Source: an uncultured Bacilli bacterium (GTDB lineage: Bacteria > Bacillota_I > Bacilli_A > RF39 > UBA660). Taken from it: a DNA stretch of 36,545 nucleotides. Below are positions 16,202-24,546 of this stretch, piece after piece (the first letter of the stretch is position 1; each line of letters begins with the position of its first letter). The notes under the pieces are model-generated. The model saw only the letters and a program-made list of their open reading frames with translations, did no database searches and had not been told where the DNA came from. The DNA lies in the NCBI GenBank assembly GCA_910588025.1, contig CAJUQG010000012.1, forward strand, positions 1-36,545, in the 5' to 3' direction. Both the position numbers and the translations under genes were made by a program.

Positions 16202-16312
16202 TTATTGCTTTTTAGATTTTTCATCTTTTTTCTTTTTACTCCACCAAGTACCAGTAAGTGAACAGCCTCCACCAATAAATATAAACACTATCATAAATAT
16301 CCAAAATTCCAT
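16202..16312 (-). CDS. 36-residue membrane protein downstream of the XRE regulator
   Basis: The open frame begins MEFWIFMIVFIFIGGGC, a single hydrophobic helix, and ends in a basic tail rich in K (SKKKKDEKSKKQ). It has a perfect AGGAGG site 6 nt before ATG 16312 and starts 29 bp after the stop of the XRE gene, so it is part of that operon. Size, coding pattern and ribosome site argue for a real gene. Function is unknown; a small membrane regulator or toxin-like peptide is possible. Confidence 0.72.
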   Translation of the reverse strand: MEFWIFMIVFIFIGGGCSLTGTWWSKKKKDEKSKKQ

Positions 16313-16341
16313 ATTCTACCTCCTCTTATAAAATTTTTAAA

Positions 16342-16923
16342 CTATAAATTTTTCATTATAAATATTTCAATTATAAAAATAATAAATGTTATTAAACCTG
16401 TCAAAATTGCTAACAAAATCTTTTGATAATTTCTTTTTCCTATTTCTTGTTGTACTTCTTCATAAGCTAATGATTTATTTTCCATAAAAGCAATAATTTC
16501 TTTATAAGTTTGAATGTCATTAGTCTTTTTAAACTTCTCAATGATTGTTGCTGTTACAATTGTTATTACAAAAAGCAATGCCCAAATAATAGCACCAATA
16601 TATCCATCTATCTTAAATAACGGATATGCACTAAACATTAAAATTAACATTTCTGCTAGGAAAATATAGCTCATTGTATTAAACTTTTCTATTTTCTCTT
16701 TACTAACTATCTTTTTCATCTCCTCTATATCACCTTTTATAAAATCATCTAGAGTTACATGAAAGATGTTAGATAACATGGTTAAACTTTTTATATCAGG
16801 GTAACTTTTACTTGTTTCCCAATTAGAAATCGTTTGTCTTGAAACAAATATTTTTAGTGCTAATTCGTCTTGTGAAATATTTTGCTTTTCCCTATGTTTT
16901 TTAATTCTTGCTCCAACATTCAT
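16342..16923 (-). CDS. XRE-family regulator with C-terminal membrane segments
   Basis: From ATG 16923 (GGAGGTG upstream) the protein has 193 residues; the longer open frame to 17058 covers the promoter. Residues 4-60 are an XRE helix-turn-helix (RIKKHREKQNISQDEL, SRQTISNWETSKSYPDI). Three hydrophobic segments follow (about 84-102, 106-126 and 168-190), so the DNA-binding domain is tethered to the membrane. Such regulators often control a nearby membrane or transport function. The gene is followed by a 36-residue membrane protein in the same operon. A palindrome overlapping its own -35 box suggests autoregulation. Confidence 0.85.
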   Translation of the reverse strand: MNVGARIKKHREKQNISQDELALKIFVSRQTISNWETSKSYPDIKSLTMLSNIFHVTLDDFIKGDIEEMKKIVSKEKIEKFNTMSYIFLAEMLILMFSAYPLFKIDGYIGAIIWALLFVITIVTATIIEKFKKTNDIQTYKEIIAFMENKSLAYEEVQQEIGKRNYQKILLAILTGLITFIIFIIEIFIMKNL

Positions 16924-16942
16924 TTTGCACCTCCAATTGCAT

Positions 16943-16985
16943 TTTATAGAAAAATGATATTTTTGTCTGTCAAAAGTCTTTGACA
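16943..16985 (-). promoter_or_regulatory. Promoter and likely operator of the XRE gene
   Basis: The palindrome TGTCAAA/TTTGACA (16968-16974 and 16979-16985, 4-bp centre) includes a consensus -35 TTGACA on the minus strand; TATAAA follows 19 bp downstream. A dimeric repressor bound here would block the promoter, which fits autorepression by the XRE protein. The remaining upstream sequence to 17214 shows no gene. Confidence 0.55.
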
Positions 16986-17214
16986 TCAAGTTATTAGTAA
17001 TGAATTGTAGTAAATTATTCTTCATAATTATAACAAAAAAAGACCAAATCATAAACACGACCTGCTCAATAAATTTGTAATTTGAACTACTTTTCTTTTT
17101 TGTCTAATACTAATTTTTTGATTTTACAAATAAAATTAGTTTAATTTCTGATTTAATAATATCATATGGTTTTATCTTTACCTAACTGTTATAAAAAATT
17201 ACTATAACACGCAA

Positions 17215-17238
17215 AAGTCTTCATTTACTAGTGAAGAT
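17215..17238 (-). terminator. Weak hairpin after the kinase-like gene
   Basis: TCTTCA and TGAAGA arms with an 8-nt loop, followed by short T runs on both strands. It could end the transcript of the kinase-like gene; the stem is short. Confidence 0.4.
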
Positions 17239-17350
17239 TTTTACTTAAAATATCACTCAAATCCCCAATAAATAAAAGGGGTTCAAGTTAATCGCATTAT
17301 GGTGACCTAAGAGAGAACGTTCAACAGCTTTTCTATAATAATGTTTATCA

Positions 17351-17995
17351 TTAATTTTCAAAAATTTTATTTTTATTTAGCTCTTCTAATACTCTTCCAA
17401 AAGTTTCAGCTGTTGTTAGGTTTGTTGTATCTATATATATATTGATAGATTTAGAGTATTGATACAAATACTTATTCTCCTTTTGAATCTCCAAAAATAC
17501 TTTTTTTGTTTCTTTATATTGTTTTCTTATATATTCTAAATACTCATATTTATCTGCGTTTTTATCATTTTTAATTCTTTGATAAGCAACATCTGGATTA
17601 GCATTTAAATGTATTAAAACCTCGCAAGTATCCAATTCATTCATCTGTAATATCGAATATGTCTGTTTATAGTTAAACCCCCATACTGCTGCGTGAACAA
17701 ATAAATCAATCGGTCCTCTTTGTGATAGAATATAGTCATATTGTTCTCTCGCTTGTTTAATTCGATAATTTTGTAAACGATGATCAAGAGCAAAAATCAA
17801 TAAATCAGTGTAGCTATCTTTTAACGCTATTCCATTTCCAGATAAATCTAATAAACTTTTCAAATAATCATCATATGGACTATGATACCTTTTTACTGTT
17901 TTGTTTTGGTTTTCAAGGTAATTCATTAAATCAGTTTGGAGTGTCGTTTTTCCAGAACCATCTAAACCTGTGATAATAATCCATTTACATCTCAT
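17351..17995 (-). CDS. Thymidylate-kinase-like P-loop protein
   Basis: The 214-residue protein has the P-loop GLDGSGKTT (10-18), a SQRGPIDLFVHAAVWG segment in the place of the DRY/H motif of dTMP kinases (about 91-106), and a basic lid-like region (YQRIKNDKNADKYEYLEYIRKQY). This layout fits the thymidylate kinase/deoxynucleoside kinase superfamily. It is probably not the housekeeping Tmk, which is usually more conserved in the DRH motif. ATG 17995 has AGGAGG upstream. It stands alone between accessory genes and tmRNA. The substrate cannot be told from the sequence. Confidence 0.75.
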   Translation of the reverse strand: MRCKWIIITGLDGSGKTTLQTDLMNYLENQNKTVKRYHSPYDDYLKSLLDLSGNGIALKDSYTDLLIFALDHRLQNYRIKQAREQYDYILSQRGPIDLFVHAAVWGFNYKQTYSILQMNELDTCEVLIHLNANPDVAYQRIKNDKNADKYEYLEYIRKQYKETKKVFLEIQKENKYLYQYSKSINIYIDTTNLTTAETFGRVLEELNKNKIFEN

Positions 17996-18078
17996 TAAAA
18001 TCCTCCTGCTACCTTCTTAATTATATTAAGCATATTGTCGATTTAATTTTTATAAATATTCTATCACCATTTTAAGCA

Positions 18079-18110
18079 TATTAAAACCCGAACCATAAAA
18101 GTTCGAGTTT
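18079..18110 (-). terminator. Terminator of ssrA
   Basis: On the minus strand AAACTCGAAC and GTTCGGGTTT form a 10-bp stem (one G-T pair), followed by T. It lies 11 bp after the CCA end of tmRNA. Confidence 0.85.
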
Positions 18111-18120
18111 GGTATCAATC

Positions 18121-18486
18121 TGGTGGAGCAGAGGAGATTTGAACTCCTGTCCAAACAACCCTATTTTAGAATTTCTACAAGTTTAGTGAAATTTTAATTG
18201 ATAGAAAAGAAGGCTTTCACATACCTTTTCTTTTCTACTAGCTTAATGTTTGTTCATTTTATTATCTTAAGCAAATAATAAAATATATCTTATATTTATG
18301 AACCCCTTAAATCCCTATAAGAAAAAGAAATAAGAAGTGCTTCTACGACCTTAAATTAGGCTGCTACGAAAGCAGGAGAAGCGAAAGTATAATTACCTTC
18401 GTCATTTAAATTTTATTGTGCATTTTAAGTATGCCTACTACTTGCCATCCTAACTAGTGATTGCTGTCGAAACCATATACTGCCCC
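18121..18486 (-). ncRNA. ssrA: tmRNA (ssrA)
   Basis: This is a standard one-piece tmRNA of 366 nt that rescues stalled ribosomes with SmpB. The 5' end GGGGCAG pairs with CTGCTCC before the 3' CCA. The tRNA-like part has TTCAAATC in its T arm. The mRNA-like part has a reading frame ending in TAA at 18356-18358. The tag would end ...NDEGNYTFASPAFVAA; the exact resume codon, around 18406-18412, is inferred by comparison with the E. coli NDE segment. The ending VAA replaces the usual LAA. Its upstream region carries an AT-rich -10-like TATGATAAAAT and is shared with the divergent surface-protein gene. Confidence 0.95.
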
Positions 18487-18568
18487 GTGTCTACATTTTA
18501 TCATAAAATATTGGTTTTGCCTAGTTTTCAATTATTGCCATTTTTCTTTCTTTCAGTCAAGAAGAAAT

Positions 18569-18597
18569 TTGACTTTTTTGTTAAGAACATGTATAAT
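18569..18597 (+). promoter_or_regulatory. Strong promoter of the cysteine-rich surface protein gene
   Basis: TTGACT (18569-18574), 17-bp spacer, perfect TATAAT (18592-18597), about 52 bp before the chosen start. Confidence 0.8.
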
Positions 18598-18648
18598 TTA
18601 GGTAATTTTCTGATATTATTTACAGATTTAACAAAGGGGGACGTTAAA

Positions 18649-20535
18649 ATGTATGATGAAGAATTAAAACCAAAAAAAGAAAATAAAAAAGAAGCCGAAT
18701 TAAAAGAAAAATTTAAAATTTCTTTACCAACATTTCGTATTAATATTAATTTTAAATCTGCATTTAAGAAATTTGGTATTCTTGCAATTTGTGTGTTTGC
18801 TTTTATTTTTATGACAACTAAGTTAGGGCAAAGTGGAGAAAATAAAGTATTTGAAAAAAACTTAGAAACCATGAAGACTGGTGCTTATAAATACTTTAAA
18901 GAAAATGAAAGACCAATCGAAGTAAATGATGAATATCACATTACATTACAAGATTTAATTGACGAAGATCTTATAGAGCCTTTGACTGATAAAAAAGGTA
19001 ATACATGTGATACAGATGCTAGTACACTTACTTTAACTAAAAAGACTAAAACGAAATATGATTTAGTTGCTCATTTAACTTGTCAAGATAAAGAAGAAGA
19101 TAAAAGTTTTAGTTTAACTTATTCCAATACTACAAATTCTTCTAATACGACAGATGATGGAAAAATAATATATTATAAATTACAAAAAGAAGTTACTACC
19201 GATAATTATCAATATTTTTGTCCGGATGGTTATACTTTAAATGGAAAATATTGTTACGGAAAATCTTCTACTCTTACCGCTACTCCTACTGCAAAATATA
19301 AAACGACTTCTGCAAAGACCACAAAAGCTACTTATAAAAAACCGCAAGATGAATATGAGTATGTTGAATATGTAGAAATGCCAACGGAAGTAAGTTATAA
19401 ATGTAATGACCCTAAAGCTACTTTGGTTGATGATAAGTGTATTATTACGAAAGAAGCTGAGATGAAAGATGATACAACTTATGAATGTACAGAAGGTACT
19501 TTAGAAGGTACAAAATGTGTAATTACAACAAAAGCAACAGAGATTGATTATAAGTATACTTGTCCATCTGGTAAATTATTTAATAATACACAATGTAAGT
19601 TGACTAGAGATTATTCTTCTACTTATTCTTGCCCAAGTGATTATCCTAATCGAAATGGTTCTAGATGTTATTATACAGAAAAAGCTGAAAAAGATTGGGG
19701 AGAATGGCACTTATCTTCTCGTAATACATTTACAAAAGAAATGGAAGATACAGATTCTAAAAAATATGAGTTAGTAGATACTTATGATGGTACAAATGGT
19801 AGAACAAGATATGTTTATAAAGTTTATACACGTTCTAAAGAATATTTTTGTTACGATGAAAACCATGATGATGTAGAATTAAAAGGAAGTCGTTGTTATT
19901 ATTATATCAATGGATATGAAGATAAAAAATGTCCTACTGGTTATGATTTAAGTGATGATGAAACTGAATGTATTAAAATTGTTGATGCTAAAAAGCAAAA
20001 GTCAAAAATTACTTATCAATGTCCAGATGGATATAATAAAACTGGTTCTGGAAAAAATACACAATGTATTAAAAAAATAGCTGCAAAATCAATTGTTTCA
20101 TCTACACCAAAATGTTCTTCTGGTTACCTAGCAAAACAAAATAGTGATGGAAGTTATTCTTGTGTTAAAGAAATGGATGCCATTAAAATAGAACCAACCA
20201 TCGAATATGTTTGCCCTACTGGTTATGAAAAAAAAGGATCAGGTACTAAAACACAATGTTATAAGAAAACAACAACGGAAGGATATTATTATTGTAAAAA
20301 TTCAGAAGCAAGATTAGAAAATGAACAATGTATCATTGATGCAAAAACAGAATTGATTGGTTATAAATGCCCTAGTGGTTATGATTTGACCAATAATAAA
20401 TGTGTTAAAGTTTTAGCTGGTGATAAAGTAAAAGCTACTAAAACAAATGATCCAGATATTGATGTTACTTATAAATGGAGTGATAAAAAAAGTGAAGCTG
20501 GTTGGACTTGGACTGGCGAAACGAAAGAAATGTAA
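18649..20535 (+). CDS. Membrane-anchored cysteine-rich repeat protein (CPxGY repeats)
   Basis: From ATG 18649, after AAAGGGGGAC, the protein has 628 residues; the open frame upstream overlaps the promoter and tmRNA. A lysine- and glutamate-rich cytoplasmic start is followed by one membrane helix (about 46-62, FGILAICVFAFIFMTT). The outside part carries about twelve short repeats of the form C-P-x-G-Y-x-n-C (examples CPDGYTLNGKYC, CPTGYDLSDDETEC, CPSGYDLTNNKC), a little like EGF or disulfide-bonded stalk repeats. Each has a pair of Cys about 9-15 residues apart. A WGEWHLSSRN patch interrupts the repeats, and the C-terminus has AGWTWTGE. It is probably a cell-surface adhesin or stalk; the family is not recognised. 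The gene has its own promoter and terminator. Confidence 0.85.
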   Translation: MYDEELKPKKENKKEAELKEKFKISLPTFRININFKSAFKKFGILAICVFAFIFMTTKLGQSGENKVFEKNLETMKTGAYKYFKENERPIEVNDEYHITLQDLIDEDLIEPLTDKKGNTCDTDASTLTLTKKTKTKYDLVAHLTCQDKEEDKSFSLTYSNTTNSSNTTDDGKIIYYKLQKEVTTDNYQYFCPDGYTLNGKYCYGKSSTLTATPTAKYKTTSAKTTKATYKKPQDEYEYVEYVEMPTEVSYKCNDPKATLVDDKCIITKEAEMKDDTTYECTEGTLEGTKCVITTKATEIDYKYTCPSGKLFNNTQCKLTRDYSSTYSCPSDYPNRNGSRCYYTEKAEKDWGEWHLSSRNTFTKEMEDTDSKKYELVDTYDGTNGRTRYVYKVYTRSKEYFCYDENHDDVELKGSRCYYYINGYEDKKCPTGYDLSDDETECIKIVDAKKQKSKITYQCPDGYNKTGSGKNTQCIKKIAAKSIVSSTPKCSSGYLAKQNSDGSYSCVKEMDAIKIEPTIEYVCPTGYEKKGSGTKTQCYKKTTTEGYYYCKNSEARLENEQCIIDAKTELIGYKCPSGYDLTNNKCVKVLAGDKVKATKTNDPDIDVTYKWSDKKSEAGWTWTGETKEM

Positions 20536-20560
20536 GAATCAATTGTTGATTCTTTTTTTT
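20534..20560 (+). terminator. Terminator of the surface protein gene
   Basis: AGAATCAA and TTGATTCT arms with a very short loop, followed by eight T. Confidence 0.85.
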
Positions 20561-20595
20561 GGACCTTTTTTATTTAGAAACATATTTTTTTTCAA

Positions 20596-20623
20596 ATAAA
20601 AAGGAAAAGTATTTTACCTTTCC
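20596..20623 (-). terminator. Terminator of the pheST operon
   Basis: On the minus strand GGAAAGG and CTTTTCC pair with a short loop and are followed by TTTTTATTT, starting at the stop codon of pheT. Confidence 0.75.
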
Positions 20624-22962
20624 TACTCTATAATCTCTAAGCCATTTTGGCGAATAAATTCTATAAATTTCTCTTTAAAATCATTTAATTCTTTACCATC
20701 TAATGTCTTTTCATCACTTCCTACAGTATAGCGAATCGTAAATTTCTTTTCATAGTCATCTTCGTATACACTTACTAAACGATTGTTTTTGATGATTGGA
20801 CTTTTGAATTGTTCTAAGATTTCATTTAAATCTTTATATTTATCTTCTTTTCCAGCAATAATAGTATAATCTAATTCTACATTTGGATATTTGCTAACTT
20901 CATATGATAATTTATCTATTGGTAATAATTCTACAAAACGATCAAAATCAATATCAATTGTTACAACACATTTTTTCTTAGATAATTTATTAGTGCATAT
21001 TTTACTTAGTACATTTAATTCACCAAATTTTTGTGTTCCAACTTTTATTACATTTCCTAGATTTTCATTATAGTATTTTTTTTCATTAATGTTATTTGTT
21101 AAATCAACATCAATATTTTTTAGTGCTTTAAATAAATATTTTACTATCATTTTTGCTTCTCTATAACTACTTTCTAGTTTCGTTTCATCTTCAGCTAAAA
21201 TAATACTTAAGGTACGATGATTTTGATTATCTTGAATAATTGTTCCAATTTCAAAAATTTTAAATGATGTTTTGTTTTTAAAGTTTTCTTTTACAATACT
21301 TAATAAAGATAAACTCATGTCATCTCTTAAAATATGATTTGATTCTTTTCCAAGTAATTTAACATTATTTTTTTCTATTCCTAAATCTTTTAAAAGTGAG
21401 GTATCATACCATAAATAGCTATGAACTTCACTAGCATTAAATCTTGTTGCTAATAATTTTTTGGCGTTGTATTCTTGAAGGTAGATATTTTCATGTTCTG
21501 TTGGAACTAAATCTAATTTTAAAGGTTTTGGTGTAAAATTTTCAAGACCATAAATTCTTGCGATTTCTTCTATAATATCTTGCTTTATTTTAACATCTTT
21601 TGTTGCTCTAAAACTTGGGACTATTACATCATAGGAATCTACATTAATACTAACTTTAAATCCTAAAGATTCTAAAATTGTTTTTACAGTATTATCTTCT
21701 AATTCTTTACCCATATAAATTTTTAATGTTTTTTTATCTAAAGTAATTGTTTCTTCTTTTACTTTTTCTGGATATACATCTGTTAAATTAGAAGCAATTT
21801 TTAAATCTTTATCTTCTTGTCTTAGTAAATATACAAATCTTTTGATAGCAAAATCAGTCATATTTGGATCTAAACTTTTTTCATATCTGGCACTAGCTTC
21901 CGTACGAAGTCCTAGTTTTTGAGCTGTTCTTCTTACTGATCCAGCATGAAAGGTTGCAGACTCTAAAAAAGTTGAAGTAGTGTCTGGTAAAATCTCACTA
22001 TCAAGTCCTCCCATTACTCCAGCAATACCAAAGTATTTGTTTTCATTTTTAATCATTAGCATTTCATTTGTTAATGTTCTTTCTACACCATCTAAAGTGG
22101 TATACGTATCTTTTTCATTTGCTAGTCCAACTTCAATATTTTTTACTACTCTTCCATCAAAGGCATGCATTGGTTGTCCTATTTCTAACATTAAATAATT
22201 GGTTAAGTCTACTAAAAGGGAAATAGAACGCAACCCAACATAGTATAAAAATACTTGCATATCTAAAGGAGTTTGATTATTTTTAATATTTTCTATTTTT
22301 AATCCACAATATCTAAAACAAAGTTCTGGATTTTTAATTACAATATCTAAATCCTCTTTATCATTTGTGATTTCTTCTATTTGAAGCGGCAATAGTTCGT
22401 GATTAGTAATTGCACAAATTTCACGAGCAATTCCATAGTGTCCCCATAAATCTGGGCGATTGGTTAATGATTTATTATCAATTTCAACGATTATATCTTC
22501 AATTGGTAATAGTTTTTTTATGTCTGTTCCATTAATCCAAGACTTTGGTAATTCTAATATGCCTTCATGAGATTCACTAATTGCAAGTTCACGACCACTA
22601 CAGCACATTCCATTTGATAAAATTCCTCTTAATGGTCTAGCTTTGATTTCCATTCCATCAATATTGCCACCAACTTTAACATAAGCAGTTTTTAATCCTA
22701 CACGGACATTTGGAGCACCACATACTACTTGGATTGGTTCATCTTCTCCACAATCTACTTTTAAAACATGGAGATGATCACTATCTGGATGTTCTTCACA
22801 TTCTAATATTTCAGCTACAACAACTTTATCAAATGTGTTTCCAACTTCTTTTACACCTTCTACTTCAGCTGTACGTATTGTAAATGTTGACCAAATATTT
22901 AACCAATCAATGTCTTCTGGATTTTTAATATAACATTTTAATTTATTACATGATATTAACAT
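20623..22962 (-). CDS. pheT: Phenylalanyl-tRNA synthetase beta chain
   Basis: The 779-residue length is normal for the beta subunit. The N-terminal tRNA-binding (EMAP-like) domain spans about 40-150 (VVVAEILECEEHPDSDHLHVLKVDCG, VVCGAPNVR). The B3/B4 editing region follows (about 210-370) with LVDLTNYLMLEIGQPMHAFD. Then comes the B5 domain (IIEEIARIYGLENF), and a C-terminal anticodon-binding B8 domain (about 690-779). With PheS it forms the alpha2-beta2 enzyme that charges tRNA-Phe. AAAGGAAA precedes ATG 22962. It is co-transcribed with pheS under the T-box at 24327-24545. Confidence 0.97.
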   Translation of the reverse strand: MLISCNKLKCYIKNPEDIDWLNIWSTFTIRTAEVEGVKEVGNTFDKVVVAEILECEEHPDSDHLHVLKVDCGEDEPIQVVCGAPNVRVGLKTAYVKVGGNIDGMEIKARPLRGILSNGMCCSGRELAISESHEGILELPKSWINGTDIKKLLPIEDIIVEIDNKSLTNRPDLWGHYGIAREICAITNHELLPLQIEEITNDKEDLDIVIKNPELCFRYCGLKIENIKNNQTPLDMQVFLYYVGLRSISLLVDLTNYLMLEIGQPMHAFDGRVVKNIEVGLANEKDTYTTLDGVERTLTNEMLMIKNENKYFGIAGVMGGLDSEILPDTTSTFLESATFHAGSVRRTAQKLGLRTEASARYEKSLDPNMTDFAIKRFVYLLRQEDKDLKIASNLTDVYPEKVKEETITLDKKTLKIYMGKELEDNTVKTILESLGFKVSINVDSYDVIVPSFRATKDVKIKQDIIEEIARIYGLENFTPKPLKLDLVPTEHENIYLQEYNAKKLLATRFNASEVHSYLWYDTSLLKDLGIEKNNVKLLGKESNHILRDDMSLSLLSIVKENFKNKTSFKIFEIGTIIQDNQNHRTLSIILAEDETKLESSYREAKMIVKYLFKALKNIDVDLTNNINEKKYYNENLGNVIKVGTQKFGELNVLSKICTNKLSKKKCVVTIDIDFDRFVELLPIDKLSYEVSKYPNVELDYTIIAGKEDKYKDLNEILEQFKSPIIKNNRLVSVYEDDYEKKFTIRYTVGSDEKTLDGKELNDFKEKFIEFIRQNGLEIIE

Positions 22963-22975
22963 AAGTATTTCCTTT

Positions 22976-23983
22976 CTAATTTATCTCAAACTGTTTTAAA
23001 TAACGAAGATCTCCACCATTTAAAACTCGAATATCGTTTATTTTATATTTCATCATAGCAAGTCTGGTAAGACCAATACCAAAGGCAAATCCAGTATATT
23101 GCTCTGGATCTACTCCACCAGATTTTAAAACGTTTGGATGAATCATACCACTTCCAAGCATTTCAATGTATCCACTATTTTTGCAAGTTGGACATCCACT
23201 ACCACCACATATTAAGCATTCCATGTCTATTTCATAACTAGGTTCTGTAAAAGGGAAGTAACCAGGGCGAAGACGAAGATGAACTTCTTGTTTCATAACT
23301 TCACTAATTATCTTTTGCATTACGTATAAAAGATTTTCAATTGATATTTCTTTGTCAATTACCATACCTTCTATTTGGAAGAAAGTGTTTTCATGATTGG
23401 CATCTAAATCTTCATTACGAAATACTCTTCCTGGAGCACAAATTCTTAGTGGTGCACCATAGTTTTCCATGGCATGAATTTGGTTATCACTTGTTTGAGT
23501 TCTTAAAACCATACCATTATCTAAATAGTAAGTATCTTGCATGTCTCTTGCTGGATGATCTTTTGGAACATTTAATGCTTCAAAATTATAATAATCACTT
23601 TCCATTTCTGGTCCACTTACAATTGTAAATCCCATTTTTCTAAATATATCGGTTATTTCATTTGTAATGATTGTAATTGGATGAAGCGATCCCATTTCAT
23701 AATCTACTGGTAATGTTTCATCAAAGTTATTTGTTTCTTGATTATTGATTTCTTCTAATCTAGTTTCTACTAACTTTTCAATTTCTTTCTTCATTTGATT
23801 TAATAATGGACCATTTACTTTTTTTTCTTCAACAGTCATATCTTTTAAATTACTTAAGTAATTGTTTAAGGTACTTTTTTTCCCTAGATATTTTGACTTA
23901 ACATTTAAAATGTCAGCTTCTTTTGTACATTCTTTTAATTCATTTTGTAACGATAGTACTACTTCTTTTAGTTCTTCTTTCAT
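22976..23983 (-). CDS. pheS: Phenylalanyl-tRNA synthetase alpha chain
   Basis: The 335-residue class II synthetase subunit has an N-terminal coiled coil (about 1-85) that binds tRNA. The catalytic core contains motif 2 (FRNEDLDANHENTFFQIEG), a CLICGGSGCPTC segment (about 257-268) of the kind seen in many bacterial PheS, and motif 3 (GIGLTRLAMMKY). It activates phenylalanine with ATP. Its start overlaps the stop of the QueD-like gene by 4 bp (ATGA), so translation is coupled, and pheT follows 13 bp downstream. Confidence 0.97.
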   Translation of the reverse strand: MKEELKEVVLSLQNELKECTKEADILNVKSKYLGKKSTLNNYLSNLKDMTVEEKKVNGPLLNQMKKEIEKLVETRLEEINNQETNNFDETLPVDYEMGSLHPITIITNEITDIFRKMGFTIVSGPEMESDYYNFEALNVPKDHPARDMQDTYYLDNGMVLRTQTSDNQIHAMENYGAPLRICAPGRVFRNEDLDANHENTFFQIEGMVIDKEISIENLLYVMQKIISEVMKQEVHLRLRPGYFPFTEPSYEIDMECLICGGSGCPTCKNSGYIEMLGSGMIHPNVLKSGGVDPEQYTGFAFGIGLTRLAMMKYKINDIRVLNGGDLRYLKQFEIN

Positions 23984-24312
23984 TTTATTTCCTCCTTAAA
24001 AATTTCCACATTTTTGTCTTTGCCTTCCCATACTTTTATTGAATACAATTTTTGAAGATTTACTAAATTTTTTAATAAGTAAATTGCAATATTTTCTATT
24101 GTGGCACGTGGCTTAATGACATCATCTAAATAAATTTTATCTATTTTTGAAATAATTTCATCTATTTGAGGTTCAATCACATGAAAATCTAAATTACCTA
24201 CCATATTATTTTCTAACTCTCCTTCAAAATGAAATTCTATTTGAAAAGTATGTCCATGTATCTTAGAGCCATGCGCCGAATTAATTTCTTTCAAAATTGT
24301 TAATTTTGCCAT
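23980..24312 (-). CDS. 6-pyruvoyl-tetrahydropterin synthase/QueD-like protein
   Basis: The 110-residue protein has the zinc ligands of the PTPS/QueD family: H14 (SAH), then H19 and H21 (HGH). It also has the late VWEGKDKNVEI segment that supplies the substrate-binding Glu. The usual catalytic Cys between the first His and HGH is absent, because only four residues separate them, so the classical QueD or PTPS reaction is doubtful. It is shorter than QueD (about 120 or more). It may have a variant reaction. TTAGGAG precedes the ATG. The gene is the first of the T-box-controlled pheST operon, an unusual partner. Confidence 0.75.
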   Translation of the reverse strand: MAKLTILKEINSAHGSKIHGHTFQIEFHFEGELENNMVGNLDFHVIEPQIDEIISKIDKIYLDDVIKPRATIENIAIYLLKNLVNLQKLYSIKVWEGKDKNVEIFKEEIK

Positions 24313-24326
24313 AATTTTTCTCCTAA

Positions 24327-24545
24327 TAAAAAAATCCCTTACATAAAATGCAAGGGACGAGTATTACCCGCGGTACCACCCAAGTTCTAGTTTTACTAGC
24401 GCTTTGTAGTTATAACGTAACAAACGATTTTACTCCACATTTGAATTTCATTTTAAACATGATCTAAAAGTAATTTCAGCCTGGTTACTTTTTCTCTAAA
24501 ATAGATGTTATAAAACTACTTATGGATGTTTCACGGTAAAATTTT
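24327..24545 (-). promoter_or_regulatory. T-box leader controlling queD-like, pheS and pheT
   Basis: The minus strand carries the conserved T-box core GGGTGGTACCGCG (about 24369-24381), then a terminator stem CCCTTGCAT...ATGTAAGGG followed by seven T (about 24328-24356). In the long stem I, AAAAGTAA pairs with TTACTTTT and ATTTTA with TAAAAT. The internal loop reads GAAATTCAA; the TTC at 24443-24445 is a good specifier for tRNA-Phe. A far pairing GTAGTT..ATAAC with GTTATAACTAC closes the base of stem I. Uncharged tRNA-Phe should favour antitermination. No promoter of its own is obvious; it begins right after the rubrerythrin gene. Confidence 0.95.
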
Positions 24546-24546
24546 A

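Noticed and set aside
17257..17340. Minus-strand frame reading YYRKAVERSLLGHHNAIN...
   Set aside because: About 27 codons with protein-like composition, but no start, no ribosome site and no recognisable family.
18121..18152. Attachment-site repeat of the ssrA 3' end
   Set aside because: No second copy of this sequence was found in the window and no integrase gene is present.
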